The notes beneath the pieces were generated by a model, which did no database searches, was not told where the DNA came from, and worked only from the letters and a program-made list of their open reading frames with translations. Both the position numbers and the translations under genes were made by a program. From positions 30,534,931 to 30,598,930 of the forward strand of contig NC_090128.1 in NCBI RefSeq assembly GCF_040581485.1: 64,000 nucleotides of DNA, read 5' to 3'. Positions 32,379 to 45,497 of this stretch are shown piece after piece. Origin of the DNA: Linepithema humile. Taxonomy: Eukaryota > Arthropoda > Insecta > Hymenoptera > Formicidae. Position 1 is the stretch's first letter. Every line of letters begins with the position of its first letter.

Positions 32379-35300
32379 ATGAACTCAAATAAAAAATCCA
32401 CGGTCATTGATGTCGAATCTGAAGATGACATCGTTATTTCTGGCATCGCCGGTAGATTTCCTAAATCTGACAATATTAGCCAACTTCAAGAAAATTTATT
32501 TAACAGCGTGGATCTTGGATCAGATGAGGAACGACGATGGAATCATGGTAAAATCTTCTTCGGTCTATGAATAAAAAATTATATTAAAAATACTTCATAG
32601 AAACATATGTATAAAATTACTGTTCTATTTAAATTTTATTCATTGCCATAATTTTTTTTTTATTCAAACTTCTATATTAGTTGAAATGAAAATAACTGTT
32701 CACTTATTACATACGGTTTAATATGCAGGTCATCCAGATCTACCTCAACGTATGGGACTGATTAATAATTGTGAGAAGTTTGATGCAGATTATTTTGAAA
32801 TTCCCTTCAACAAAGTCCATTCCATGGATCCTATGAGTAGGATGCTCATGGAGCATACGTATGAAGCTATCGTCGATGCAGGAATAAATCCGAAAGATTT
32901 ATCTGGAACAAATACTGGAATTTTTATCGGAATGTGCATTTCGGAGTCGGAAAAGACTTGGTTTTTTGAAAAACCACAGGTACAAAAAATTACTTATCAT
33001 TCAAGCAAGAATATTGCACAAGCTTATAGCATAAAAATTTAGAAAAATAACATTTTTATATCATATTGTAAAAAATTTACTTGTTTGTAAATCAGCTCCT
33101 ACAATGCTGATACAATGAACATTTAAATTCTCTAAACTATTTATGTACACACATCAGGTAGCCGCAGCTTTCGAATGTTACAAAACTATGAACGCAAATC
33201 GAATGTCTCACTGGTTAAATATAACAGGACCATCTTGCACCCTCGATTCCGCATGCAGCTCAAGTCTCTTCGCTTTAGAGTGCGCTTATAGAAGTATCCG
33301 GTCAGGGCAGTGTGACGCCGCCATTGTCGGCGGTGTTAATCTCTGCATGCATCCTTATGTATCATTGCAGTTTGCGCGACTTGGTATTATACTTATTAAA
33401 ATATTAATTTAGAATATAAGAAATAATTAAAAAATATACAAATTATTATAATCTAATTTGGAATATATATAAATATACATCAAAATTAGATTTTATAACA
33501 TAATTTTACAATTGCAGGAATTTTAGCACCTGACGGATTCAGCAAACCTTTTACCAACGATGCAAACGGTTACATGCGTAGCGAGACAATCGGAGTCGCA
33601 TTTTTACAAAAAGCAAAGGTGGCTAAGAGAATTTATGCAACCGTCGCCTATGCGAAAACTAATTGTGATGGATACAAGGAACAAGGCATTACTTTCCCGT
33701 CGAGCAAAATGCAGCAAACTTTACTGGAAGAGTTTTACAATGAATGCGGTATTTCACCGACTTGCTTAGGCTACATGGAGGCTCACGGCACCGGCACTTA
33801 TGTTGGCGATCCAGAAGAAATCAATGCACTCGAGCAGGTTTTCTGCAAGAACAGGCAAACTCCTCTGTTAATCGGCTCTATCAAATCAAACTTGGGCCAT
33901 TCTGAAGGTGCTAATAGCATGTGTCAAATTGCTAAGGTAATAATAATTATTATATGCATTATAATAACGGTGCATTATAGTAACGGTCAACTTTTATGAA
34001 CGTAGATTTGTGAAATTTTTATACTTTACAAACAAAAATTTCTATAACATTTTTTTTGCTGCTAAATCATTAATAGTATCATGATAAAAAGATAAAAAAC
34101 ATTTATCAATTAATAAATAATTTAATAAAAAGGTAAGAAGCAACAAGTTAGCATTTAATTAACTTTTCGTAAGGTGATAATTGCAATGGAAACTGGCTTA
34201 ATCCCGCCAAATATAAACTTCACACAAATACGGAAAGGTGTTAAGGCTTTAGAAGATGGAAGCATACGCGTGGTGACCAACACAACACCGTGGATTTCTG
34301 AATTTATGGGTATCAATTCGTTTGGTTTTGGTGGAGCCAATTGCCACATCTTGATGCGAAGTAACACAAAGGATAAGATCAACAAAGGAGCTCCAAATGA
34401 TAATCTACCCAGACTCGTTGTCCTGTCTGGACGTACCGAACAAGCAGTTGAATCATTTCTAAATGAGGTATATAAAAATTTTGCGGTTACACAGTCAATA
34501 AAAGCATACTTACACCGCAAAAATTTGTATGTTAGATTGAGAACCGGCCGATAGACGTCGAATATGTACGGCTATTGCATGATCTTTACGCTGACGAGAT
34601 GAAAAATCATCCTTACAGAGGATACGTGATTGTCGAATCTAAAACGCCGATCAAAACGGCAAAAGAAATACAATATTATTCAGGTGAGAGAAGACCGATT
34701 TGTTTTGTGTTCTCCGGAATTGGATCGCAATGGATTGGCATGGGTACGGATTTCTTTTTCAATATGTTAGAGAAGTGATTGCTTGCAATTAAACTCGAAT
34801 TTACATGTTAACAGGTCAAGCGCTACTGCGATTCCCAGTATTTTCCAAAACCATAGAAAAATGCGATACGATTTTAAAAATGCATGGAATGTATATCATT
34901 GACATATTAACGAGTAAACATAAAGATACTTTTAACGACATATTGAATTCACTTGTGGGCATCACCGTAATGCAGGTAAATTGTTTTTACAAATTATATG
35001 CGCACAATTTCTGTAAATGTTTCTTGATAATAATAGAAAAAAATATTTTATTCTTTTTAGGTGGGATTAATCGATCTCTTAAGATCCGTAAATATCGTGC
35101 CAGATTTTGTCGTTGGTCATTCAATTGGTGAACTCTGCTGCGCATATGCGACTGGTAATTTCACCCTTGAACAAGTGATTTTATCTTCGTATTACATAGG
35201 ATTGGGATTGAAGGAAACGAAAAAAATTAACTGCGCGATGGTGAATATCGGTCTCAGTTATGAGAATGTGAAGAACATATGCCCACCAGATATCGAAATA

Positions 35301-38300
35301 ATTTACAGCGACAGTCAAAATACTTGCTCCATAAGCGGTCTAAAAAAATCAGTAAAAACATTTACAAAACAATTAGAGGTACTTTAATTTTTCATTAAAA
35401 TATTTTGTCGAATATACGTGTAATTAACTTAAACAAATTATACTTTTTATATAATTTTGCAGGCCAATAACGTATTTACTGAGGAAGTCAACTGCTGCGA
35501 TATTCCTCTGCATACTCGTTATCTCCTCCCCGCAAAAGCCACGATTCTGGCTTACCTAAATCGAATAATACCGCAAACAATGACTCCCAATCAGATATGG
35601 CAAAGTTTATTTGACAACGCAAAATTGTCCTGCGCTGAATATTTCACGAATAATTTATCAAGTCCTGTATCTTTCGATAAAACTGCGCAATTGATTCCCA
35701 GAAACGCAGTGACTCTTGAAATCGCTCCAGATGCTATTCTTCAGAGTGTTACGAAAGAACTGTTCAACACAACCAGCATCACGTTACTTCAGCGTAATCA
35801 CGAGGATAACGTCAAAGTATTTTTGCGAGGTCTAGGAAAAATGTACAACAATGGCTTGCAACCGCAATTAGCAAATCTATATCCGACCGTAAAATTTCCT
35901 GTTAGTCGTTCCACGCCGATGATCTCGCCGTCAATCAAGTATATCGAACACATTATTCATTTGGTAAACATAATAGAACACAAAATTATTTTCAGAGTAA
36001 GGAATTTTTATTTTCTATTTCCAGATGGAACCATTCCGAGGACTGGTACGTAACATGTCATAAAATGCAGACGAGACTCTCTAACGGAGAAAGGATGGTT
36101 GAAGTTGCGCTAAATGACGAAGATTACGAATATATGAGCGGTCATGTGATTGACGGAAGACAGTTATTGCCGGCTACTGGATATCTCATGCTAGTTTGGG
36201 AAACGATGGGTTTGCTAAAAAGTCTATCGTATACCGAGATGCCGATCGTATTTGAAAATGTCAAGTTCATTCGGGCAACGCACTTTCCGAAAGAAGGACC
36301 CGTGTATCTAACAATAATGGTGCAGAAAGGTAGATTTTATTTAAAAAATTTATTTTTCAATAAGCTATTTTATTTGCTGCATTAAGAATGACAATACTCA
36401 ATTTATGTGATGAAGAGAAATATTCAAGATGATTTATTGCAGCAACTGGAAAGTTTGAAGTCATGGAAGGAGATAATGCCGTTGTCACTGGCACTGTGCG
36501 TGAACCGACAGATATTACCAAAGAAAAGTTACCGAGACAATTTTTAAATCAAGAGAACGACAATGAGGAGGAAGTAATGAACACAAAAGATATCTACAAG
36601 GAACTCAGATTACGCGGATATCAATACGCCGGCATATTTCGGGGTTTGAAGAGTTCGTCGACTACGGGAAAACAAGGGCACATAGCTTGGATGTACAATT
36701 GGGTAACATTTATGGATAATATGTTGCAAATGAAAATTCTCGGAATAGACACGAAGAGTCTTCACGTTTTCACGGAAATTCAAAAGTTGGTAATCGATAC
36801 GAAACTTCACATACAGCAAATACGGAACGCAGCAGCTAACGATTATCGTAAGTTTGTCGACTCATTTTCTTTCTAACAGCTATTTAGTATTAATTTTTTA
36901 ATGAAACTTTAAATATTGTGACTAATTTTCAAATAAAGAAATTTGTTTAACGTAAATAAAGTTTGAGTATAAAAAAATACAATATTTATAAATATCATTT
37001 TAGAGCTTCCTGTGCGTGTGTATAAAATCTTCGACGCGGTAGTATCCGGCGGTGTGGAAATTCACAGAATGAAAGCTACTTCCATAATTCGTCGAAAGCC
37101 AGCGGGGGAGCCCGTTCTCGAGGAGTACAGATTCATAGCTCATCGCGACGGAGCCGAGGTTTCATGGCAGGAAGGCGTGATGCTGTCGACACATCTCGCT
37201 CTGGAATATCATCAAGTGATAAAAGTAAATATTATCGAGTTGATCGAAGATGATGACAAAGTAGAAGCAGATGAAATAGCATCACCATTGTTTATCGATA
37301 TCTTGAATGATCTACCGTCGCTTCAACCAAACATTACTCTGGTAACCACAACCGATCGCTTCGATTGCGTTACTCTTAATTCGAAAATCACAGTTTCGCA
37401 ATCGAAGAAGTTGTCAAATGACGATAATGCGATATTAATCACAGGATACAATTTGTTCACGAAGAATAAGAGCAAGACCTTAAAAGAAATTTTGCCGGTG
37501 TTACAAAACAATGGATTCTTATTGACACGAGAACAGTTCTTCACGAAAGACGACATTGCGACTGCCGAAAAGTACAATTTAGCAGTAGTACTTGAGAAAC
37601 GCACGCAGAAAGAGCACATTATACTGTTAAAGAAGAGAGAACAGTCGACGAGGAAAACTGAAGTTATTCACGTAAACAATTATGAGTTCTCTTGGTTAGA
37701 GCAGCTTAAATCGATCTTGAACGCGGAGAATGAGTTAAAAAACGCTGTGAAAATAATTTTAGTCAGCGAGAAAGATTCGGAATGCGGCTTGTTGGGCCTC
37801 ATCAATTGCTTGAGGATGGAACCAGGTGGCGAATCGATCAGAGGAGTGTTTATTCAAGACGAAACTGCACCGGAGTTTTCTTTGCACGAGTCATTATACG
37901 CGGAGCAACTCCGGATCGATCTTATCATAAATGTCTTGCATCCGGGTAAAACATGGGGTTCATATAGACATCTTCCGTTATCGCCGCTGACACCGAAGCT
38001 CGTGTACCACGCATTTGTCAATCAATTGGTATAAATGTTTCATAAATTAATTAAAAAAGTTATTCTTACAGTTCTATCATAATAAAAGATATTTCTCATT
38101 TAGGTGAGCGGTGATTTGAGTTCATTTCGCTGGATAGAGGGCCCGATTACACCGGATTATAAGGAAAATAATCTCGTTCACATAGCTTACTCGTCTATCA
38201 ATTTCAAAGATGTAATGATAGCATCCGGCAAACTTGCAGGAGATGGTTTCCATTCAACTCGTAGACGTCTCGAGGATTGTATGGTGGGTATGGAATATGT

Positions 38301-41300
38301 CGGCGTCAATAATACTGGACAGAGAGTAATGGGACTTTGGGAAAACAGGTACGTTATTGTCACACAATTATTTAAAAGTATACTGTATATAAAAAAGATA
38401 GATGTACTTTAAAGTAAGCCTTTTTTTGGATCAATTAATATATTGTGTTTGTATATATTGTATGTGCATGTGTGACAAAAAAATAAAAAATAATTAAAAA
38501 ATTATTTATGTAAAAAAATTTGTATTATAAATGTTTCAAACTTTGCAACGCAACTTGTAAAATTTTGTAAAGCCAAAGCACAAACGTAGAATTATTTTAT
38601 TGAAGTGCATAAATTTTTTATAAACCATATTACTATATTTACTGTAAAACCTACAAGTTATCTTTTTTCTAGATAATTCTGTTTTTTTTTTTAGATATAA
38701 AAAAATTTTAATTCTTTAATTCACAGATCCATATCAAATATGTGCACATCCGCCAAATACTTATGCTGGAATGTTCCCGACGAGTGGAGCATGGAAGACG
38801 CTGCAACGGTTTCGTGCGCTTACGGCACGTGCTGTTACGGATTAATCGTCAAGGCAAATATGAAAAAGAGAGACACGGTACTTATCCACTCCGGTACCGG
38901 TGCCGTGGGCCAAGCTGCGATTCATCTTGCGCATCACAAAGGTTGCGAGATATTCACCACCGTTGGCACTCCAGAAAAGCGAAAGTTTATCAGAGACACG
39001 TTCCCGTTTATCCCAGAGAATCACATTGGAAATTCGCGCGACAACAGTTTTGAGCAAATGATATTTAATCAGACCAACGGCCGTGGCGTGGACATTGTAT
39101 TGAACTCGCTCGCCGAAGAGAAACTCCAGACGTCCATCCGTTGCCTGGCGAAGGGCGGGCGTTTTCTGGAAATAGGCAAATACGATTTTATGGCCAATAA
39201 TTCGTTGAACCTGTCGATGCTTTCGAAAGGAATTTCATTTTACAGCGTTATGTTGGATAATGTATTCACAGCTCCGGAAAAACTAAAAGAACGTTTGAAC
39301 ATGGTAGTGGCCATAAATCTTGCGAATAAAGCTATTCAACCGATTTCCAGAAAAATTTTCAAAAAGGATGAAGTGGAGGCTGCATTCAGATACATGGCAG
39401 CTGGAAAGCATATAGGAAAGGTAAATCAATTAAACTGGAATTAATTGTGGCTTAATTACGGTTGATCAGTTAAGAATAAAACTTAATACATAAATAAAAA
39501 ACTGCGTTAACTGAATTGACGTACTTTTAGGTAATCATAAAAATACACGAAGAAGATGAATCTATGAGCGCACCCATTCTTGCACTTCCACGTTATTACT
39601 GTCTATCGAACAAATCGTACATCATCTTAGGCGGCTTGGGTGGCTTCGGCTTAGAATTAGCCGATTGGCTGGTTGTTCGTGGCGCTCAGAATCTGGTGTT
39701 CATCTCGCGCGCCGGAGTAAGAAACGGATATCAGCAGATGAAGATCGATCTGTGGAAATCTTACGGAGTAAAAGTGCTAATCATATCGAACGTCGATGTA
39801 TCGGACGTCAAAGATTGCGAATATATGTTGAAATCGGCAGAAAAACTGGCACCGGTGGACGCTATATTCAATCTGGCTGTGGTATTGAATGATAAAATAT
39901 GCCGGAATCAAACTGTAAAGACGTTTCAGGAACCCTTCAAGGCGAAAGCTTGGGCCACAAAGAACTTGGATCATTTGACCAGAAAAATATGTCCTCAGCT
40001 TCGTCACTTTGTTGTGTTCTCTTCGGTATCTTGCGGCAGAGGAAATGCCGGACAGACCAATTACGGCATGGCAAATTCCATCATGGAGAGAATTTGCGAG
40101 AGACGAGTGCAAGAGGGTCTGCATGGACTAGCGGTTCAATGGGGTGCGGTCGGCGATGTCGGCCTCGTGGCTGATATGCAAGACAACGACAAAGAAATGG
40201 TTATCGGCGGCACTTTGCAGCAAAAGATAACTTCCTGCATCGCGAAACTCGAGGACTTTTTGTTACAAAAACAGCCTATAGTGGCGAGCATGGTTGTAGC
40301 CGAGAAGCGGTTGAACACTTTTGGCGCATCCAGTATTGTCGAAACTGTGGCCAATATTATGAGTAAGTTAATAACATTAAAAAAATTAGACTATTTGATT
40401 AATCAATTTATTTCAATTGGAATTTGTTTGATAAAGAAGATCAATGTGTTTAATTAAATGTGATTAAAATATATAATATAAACTAAATAATTAAAACTAA
40501 ATATAAAAAATTAATTAAATATAGATCTGAAGGACATGAGGACCGTGGCTCATCACATGCCTTTGTCCGAGCTTGGAATGGACTCGATGATGGCCGTGGA
40601 AATTAAACAGACCTTGGAACGGGAGTATGAGATTTTCCTTACCGCGCAGGATATTCGCGATCTCAATTTCGCTAAGCTCGCCAAAATGTTTGAGAAAGAT
40701 ATGAAGAACGAGGAACTCGCCGAGATAACAGGAATGAAATTGCTCATTCGCATATCAGGCGATGATCAATTGATACCCGATGTTTGTATAAAGCTTTCGA
40801 CGAAAAAAAGCACGACGGAAAGCGAAATATTCCTATTGCCAGGTATAGAGGGTTGTGCAAACGTCTTTGATTTGCTGGTGCCAAAAATCGAAGGTTCAGC
40901 GACGTGTTTGCAATACAACACGCATAACATCGGCACAGACTTAACATCAATAAAAGATATCACTAATAGCCTTTTAGAGGTAAATTCTTCACTTAATTAA
41001 CAACTGGACTCCATAATGTAGAAAGAAGGAAACAGATTGTGATACAATAAAATACTGCATGCCAGAATACAATGATAACAAGATTACAGTTCAAGATATT
41101 TTCAATCCCATTTTTTTCTGTTAAGTTTTTTTATATTTTACTGTTTTTTATGTGTTTCTAGCACATTTTGAGCAGAGAACAAAAATTGCCACAGAATTTT
41201 GTACTAGTCGGCTATTCGTATGGATCGACAATTGCAATTGAATTAGCGCGGAAGTTAGAAGAAATGAATCTCAAAGGCCGATTGATACTCATCGATGGAG

Positions 41301-41935
41301 CACCCGAGCATATAAAGGCAATGGCTAATATAATTTGTCCTTTCACTGCGTTAGATGAATTTCAGAATAATGTTCTTTTGGGTATAATGGATTTGTTTCA
41401 ACCAGCAGCTAGTGGAAAGGTATATATAGTCGTTGATGATGGTCTGAAATGATGGACTTTTCGGCAAAATTCACAAATCTAATCTTTTCAGTTTGTGTTG
41501 GAGTTGAACAAATGTACTAATACTAATTGGGACGAAAAGTTAGAAATTTTTTTGAAACATGTTTCTTCGGCTTATTCACAAGTAATGATTGACAAAAGAA
41601 AAGCTTTGTGCACAACAATATATAAGCATTTGAACGGTCTTCATGAATACGATGTGACACAAGTACCGAAAATCGAATCACCTATAATACTTCTGAAGCC
41701 CACGACATATTCGTTACTTTTTCCTCAAGAAGACTATGGCTTGCACAAGGTAATTGAAATATATAAAAAAATAATTTATACAGCAGAACAGTTATAATTA
41801 ATATAAAGTTACTTGCAGATTACTAAAGGAAAAATAGAAATACACTATGTTGAAGGCACTCACATGACAATAATGGACAATGACAAAGTCGTTGCTGTAA
41901 TTAATGAAACAATTAATTCCATCGAACCTATTTAA
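32379..41935 (+). CDS. FASN: Fatty acid synthase, copy B, complete 19-exon gene (2,371 residues)
   Basis: This cytosolic enzyme builds long-chain acyl chains from acetyl/malonyl-CoA and NADPH. Exons: 32379-32547, 32729-32979, 33158-33383, 33518-33936, 34174-34467, 34536-34743, 34815-34975, 35061-35378, 35463-35938, 36025-36329, 36443-36847, 37004-38028, 38104-38348, 38727-39420, 39531-40362, 40525-40979, 41162-41419, 41492-41749, 41819-41935. All phases agree and total 7,116 nt. Domains: KS (DSACSSS Cys ~173; EAHGTGT; NLGHSEG), MAT (GHSIGE Ser ~597), DH (GHVIDGRQLLP His ~881; FMDNMLQ), pseudo-methyltransferase, ER (HSGTGAVGQ ~1552), KR (GGLGGFG ~1766; catalytic Tyr ~1910), ACP (GMDS Ser ~2030), TE (GYSYGS Ser ~2180; GTHMTI). 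The start is the only good ATG before KS. No breaks were seen. Insects hold several FAS paralogues, some making cuticular lipid precursors; which one this is cannot be said. Confidence 0.95.
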
Positions 41936-42186
41936 GGCATGCAAATATAATGGGTAATAATAATATGACATTTGTTTAAAATATCCATACTAGACATAGA
42001 AGTTAATATGCAATTTAAAATACTATATGCATTCACAATATATATACTATATATACACAAAATCTAAATACTACATTTAGTTTTATAGGATTTTATAAAA
42101 CACAACGTGGTTAATATGTAATTGTTTCTTTAAACTATGTATATGTTAAAAATTATATAAGCTGAAATTATTTGTTTCAAGTCACA

Positions 42187-42192
42187 AATAAA
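42187..42192 (+). terminator. Polyadenylation signal of FAS copy B
   Basis: AATAAA about 250 bp after the stop codon, conserved with copy A. Confidence 0.5.
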
Positions 42193-42674
42193 AATATAAT
42201 CTTTTTCCTAAAATTAACACAATTTTGTTTTTTTTTTTTAATATATCGCTTCCATATAGTCTGAAGTATTTAATTTGTATATAACTATTGAATAAATAGT
42301 TTAATAAATAAAGTAAAAATTATTGCAGATATCAGCTTGATTAAATCGAATCAAGGGTTTCACATTACTTTACTTACATATTTCTTGTTTTTCGAAGAGG
42401 AGGAGTTCTTTTGCATTAGAAAGCGACGTAAAAATTTTAAAAAAGATTTAAATCTAAAAAATTTATAAATTTGGACAATTCAAAGTAGTTATACAAATTT
42501 TTTATGTTACGCAAATTTGTACAAATATGTGTACAAATATAAAGCTTGAAGTTTGATGTTTAAAATTATTTATTCAAATTTAATATCGCTTTATTGAGCA
42601 AAGACATCTTCGAGAAATATCCAATTGTAAAGGTAAAACTTAAGATTATTTTTTAAAACAATCGCAACAGAATT
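42193..42674. other. Duplicated FAS 3' flank, unit B
   Basis: Matches 2339-2864 of unit A, with a ~46-bp deletion near 42387. The match is interrupted at 42675 by the CACTA-type element and resumes at 56429. No gene was seen. Confidence 0.7.
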
Positions 42675-42689
42675 CCCTGGTGAAAATAA

Positions 42690-43020
42690 AATGTAAAACA
42701 AGCGTTAACAAAGCGTAAATTGGAGAGTAAATCTAATGTAAAGGGAGAGTGATGGAAGCGTAAACGAAATATTAAATAAGCGAAAATTGAGACATCGGGA
42801 CGTAAAGAAAGTGGTTATTAAGCGTTAAAAAAGCGTTAACAAAGTATCATTAAACTCTTCGACAAACGTGAACAAAACATTCTTGAATGTAAACGGAGCG
42901 TTATCGAGCTCCTGAGGAAGTGTTAACAAAGGGTCATCGAGTCCCCGGCAGGTTCTTAGCAAATGTGAACGAAAAATAATGAAGCGTTATTGAAGCGTTA
43001 TGAAAACGTTATTGAAAAGT
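42690..43020 (+). repeat. Left subterminal repeats of the CACTA-type element
   Basis: Variants of AAGCGTTAACAAAGCG, GCGTTATTGAAGCGTTATG and GTGAACAAA recur about ten times in 330 bp. Similar AAGCGTAAACAAAGCG motifs fill the opposite end. Confidence 0.65.
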
Positions 43021-43023
43021 AAA

Positions 43024-43211
43024 AAGGCTCATCTATATAAGATGCAGGACGCGGGTTGCAGATCGCAAGATTAGACGCAGTGACGTATTTTCGGTAGTTT
43101 ACAGTCGCAGGCTTCAATACGCAGGACGCACAGAAGTTTTGAGGTTCCCAATTTGCTGCGTCTAATCTTGCGATTTGCGATCCGCGTCTGCTTCTTATAC
43201 AGATGAGCCTT
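43024..43211. mobile_element. 188-bp inverted-repeat MITE
   Basis: The outer bases AAGGCTCATCTATATAAGA are matched in reverse by the right end. Inside, GCAGATCGCAAGATTAGACG and its mirror extend the stem to most of the element. The target duplication is not clear in the A-rich flanks. Confidence 0.65.
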
Positions 43212-44912
43212 AAAAAATTAAAGTAAATAAATAATAATAAATAAAAATATTTTTATTTTTATTGTTTTATATTTTATTTTTTTTTTTACAATATTTGTAA
43301 AATATTTTATTAACATATATATTTTAGTTAGAATTAGAGACCGGACCGGAACCGGAAAAAAAGTAAAAAAAATACTGCAAATAATATTTAACTGATAAAA
43401 AAAATAGTCAACTGCAGAAAACATTTTGTGTTTGTTTATTTACTACAAAACGATTACGGTTCTGAGTAATTCCGGTCCGAGTCTGATTATATTTAAGATA
43501 TTTAAGATGTCTTGATGTGTGTTCATATATGATTATGTATCTGAAAAAAAAAGAACGAGCAATTAATCAAAGAATAAAACTATAAATATTTTAAAAAAAG
43601 TACAAATCAAGTTTATTATGTTTAAATTATTATTACTTTCAATTGAATCGATATCTTGAAATTTGGCAAAGTTTGATTTTTTGTTCTTAAATACCAATGG
43701 CTTCTGTAAAACAGTTGAAGTTACAGATGTAACAGTTGAAACTATTGATGGATCTGCTACTGTTGTCTCCTTTTCTGTCCTAAATAAAGTAAACAAAAAA
43801 ATTTTTTTACTTATATTTTTATGGAAATAAATAATTACACAATTTCTAGTCATTATTATGAAATAATTACCAAAAATTGTATTGCTTTTTTATTTATATT
43901 TTTAGTAAAATCTGAAATTTTAATTGACCTCTGCGATATATTTTTATATTTATATTTCTTCGAGTGTTTTGCACGAGAGGATGTACTTCTTCCTCCTCCA
44001 AGATCTAGCGCTATCTGAGAGATAAGCTGGCAGTAATTTGATCATTTGATCAATGTCACCTTCATAATTATCATTTTTCAATCGCTCTCTGAACAAGTCT
44101 ATAAAATAAAAAACAAGAGATAAATAATAATAAGAAAAAGATAGTATTTCTTTCATAACAATTGAATATTTACTTTGAGCTAGCATCAGGAATCCAAGTG
44201 GAAATTTTTTTAATCCTTCTTTTCTAGGATAAATCCTCATTAATTTAGCATCTTCGCCGAAAACTCCAATAAGAAGGGCTGCAGCCCAGTCGCAATCATT
44301 TTTTGCTGCTTTCATAGCTGCGAAACCTGCATTTGTGCAATAGAAACCACTGCCAAGATGAACCTGATAAAATAAAATAATTAGTTGCAAAATGTTTTAT
44401 AAAAAAAACTACTACAAAAAAATTAACTTACCTTATTTTCTATTTCTGAAGACATACTGCTGGTGCTGAGTCTATCTCCAAAGTTGCATATCTTTTCTGT
44501 AAAATTATAATCAATTTTATATTTATTTATTATAACAATTAGTGTTAAAACAATGCCTATGAATAAATTATGTACGATTAAGCTAAAAGCAATTTGTGAA
44601 TATCCTAGAAAGATGGATTATTTTTCAGAAACTAACGTATCAATATTACCAAAAAAAAAAAAAAATTGCTTGGATTTATGAACTTCTTATAATGGATGCA
44701 TTTAGTATGACAACAGCTCATTGAAAGCATACTGAACAGCTGTTCGTGATTAGTATATGATTTTAGATTTTAGACTTTAAATTAATTACAAACAATTGTT
44801 CACTAAAAGTGCTCAATAAGAGCTTGCTAAATGTATTCTAATCTAGAATAAATAGAAATGCTCGTTTCTTCAGCAATGCTGAATATTTGTAATTGCTTTT
44901 TGCTTTTAACTA

Positions 44913-45006
44913 GAGGCTGGTTCCGATATTCAGTGCAAGTCTACGTTACGTATACTATAGATTTTCAGTACTTGCAGTTGCTTGCAGTGAATATCGGAAC
45001 GCAGCC
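44913..45006. mobile_element. 94-bp MITE with TA duplication
   Basis: GAGGCTGGTTCCGATATTCA is mirrored by TGAATATCGGAACGCAGCC at the right end. TA flanks both sides (44911-44912 and 45007-45008). Confidence 0.7.
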
Positions 45007-45102
45007 TAAGTGTGCACATAATTCACAAATAGCAAGTTGAATAAACTGTAACACAACATTGAACAATAATGTGAAATATTTATGAAAAAAATTGAAAAAT
45101 AT

Positions 45103-45465
45103 TGTTGCGTCCCTGTATTTCGTCTCATTGAGAGCAGAAGATTCGTCTCCAGGGAGACGCTTATTTGTAAATAACGTTAGTCTGTCAGTCTTATAGAAAG
45201 AGTGGAAGATTCGTTTCTAAGGAGACGCTTGTTTGTAAACAACGTTTGTCAGTTTAGTTTCGGAGGAGCTGTCAAATTGTGCGGACGCGTATTGACAGTT
45301 CTCTTGTATTTATCGGTTTTGGTTGCAAAGATTGTAAATAAGTTCTATTAAAGTTCTCAATTCGTTAAGAAGTGTTCTTTATTTCGTGTGTGTAAGTCTT
45401 TCGAGTGAGTGAACATTATTCTCAAATTGATCGGCCGATCCATTACGTTCTACGGGAACATAACA
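45103..45465 (+). repeat. 5' LTR of the Gypsy-type element
   Basis: 363 bp, TGTTGCGTCCC...CATAACA, nearly identical to 46671-47033. Confidence 0.92.
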
Positions 45466-45468
45466 TTT

Positions 45469-45486
45469 TGGGGGCTCGTCCGGGAT
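45469..45486 (+). promoter_or_regulatory. Primer-binding site matching tRNA-Pro
   Basis: TGGGGGCTCGTCCGGGAT begins 3 bases after the 5' LTR. It is complementary to the 3' end of tRNA-Pro and is the same 18-mer used by several retroviruses and some insect LTR elements. Confidence 0.85.
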
Positions 45487-45497
45487 CGGCGAACGAC

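Noticed and set aside
43324..43470. CCGGACCGGAACCGG stretch and its partial mirror near 43450
   Set aside because: Too short and imperfect to define an element; no target duplication was visible.
43563..43853. 96-codon - strand frame near the left end of the CACTA-type element
   Set aside because: It could be an extra exon of the BEN-domain gene, because an acceptor-like TTTATTTAG precedes it. The gene already has a stop at 43950 and no donor was found to join them.
45405..45497. Upstream extension of the gag/integrase ORF
   Set aside because: The extension would translate the LTR and primer-binding site. The ATG at 45498 is the proper start.
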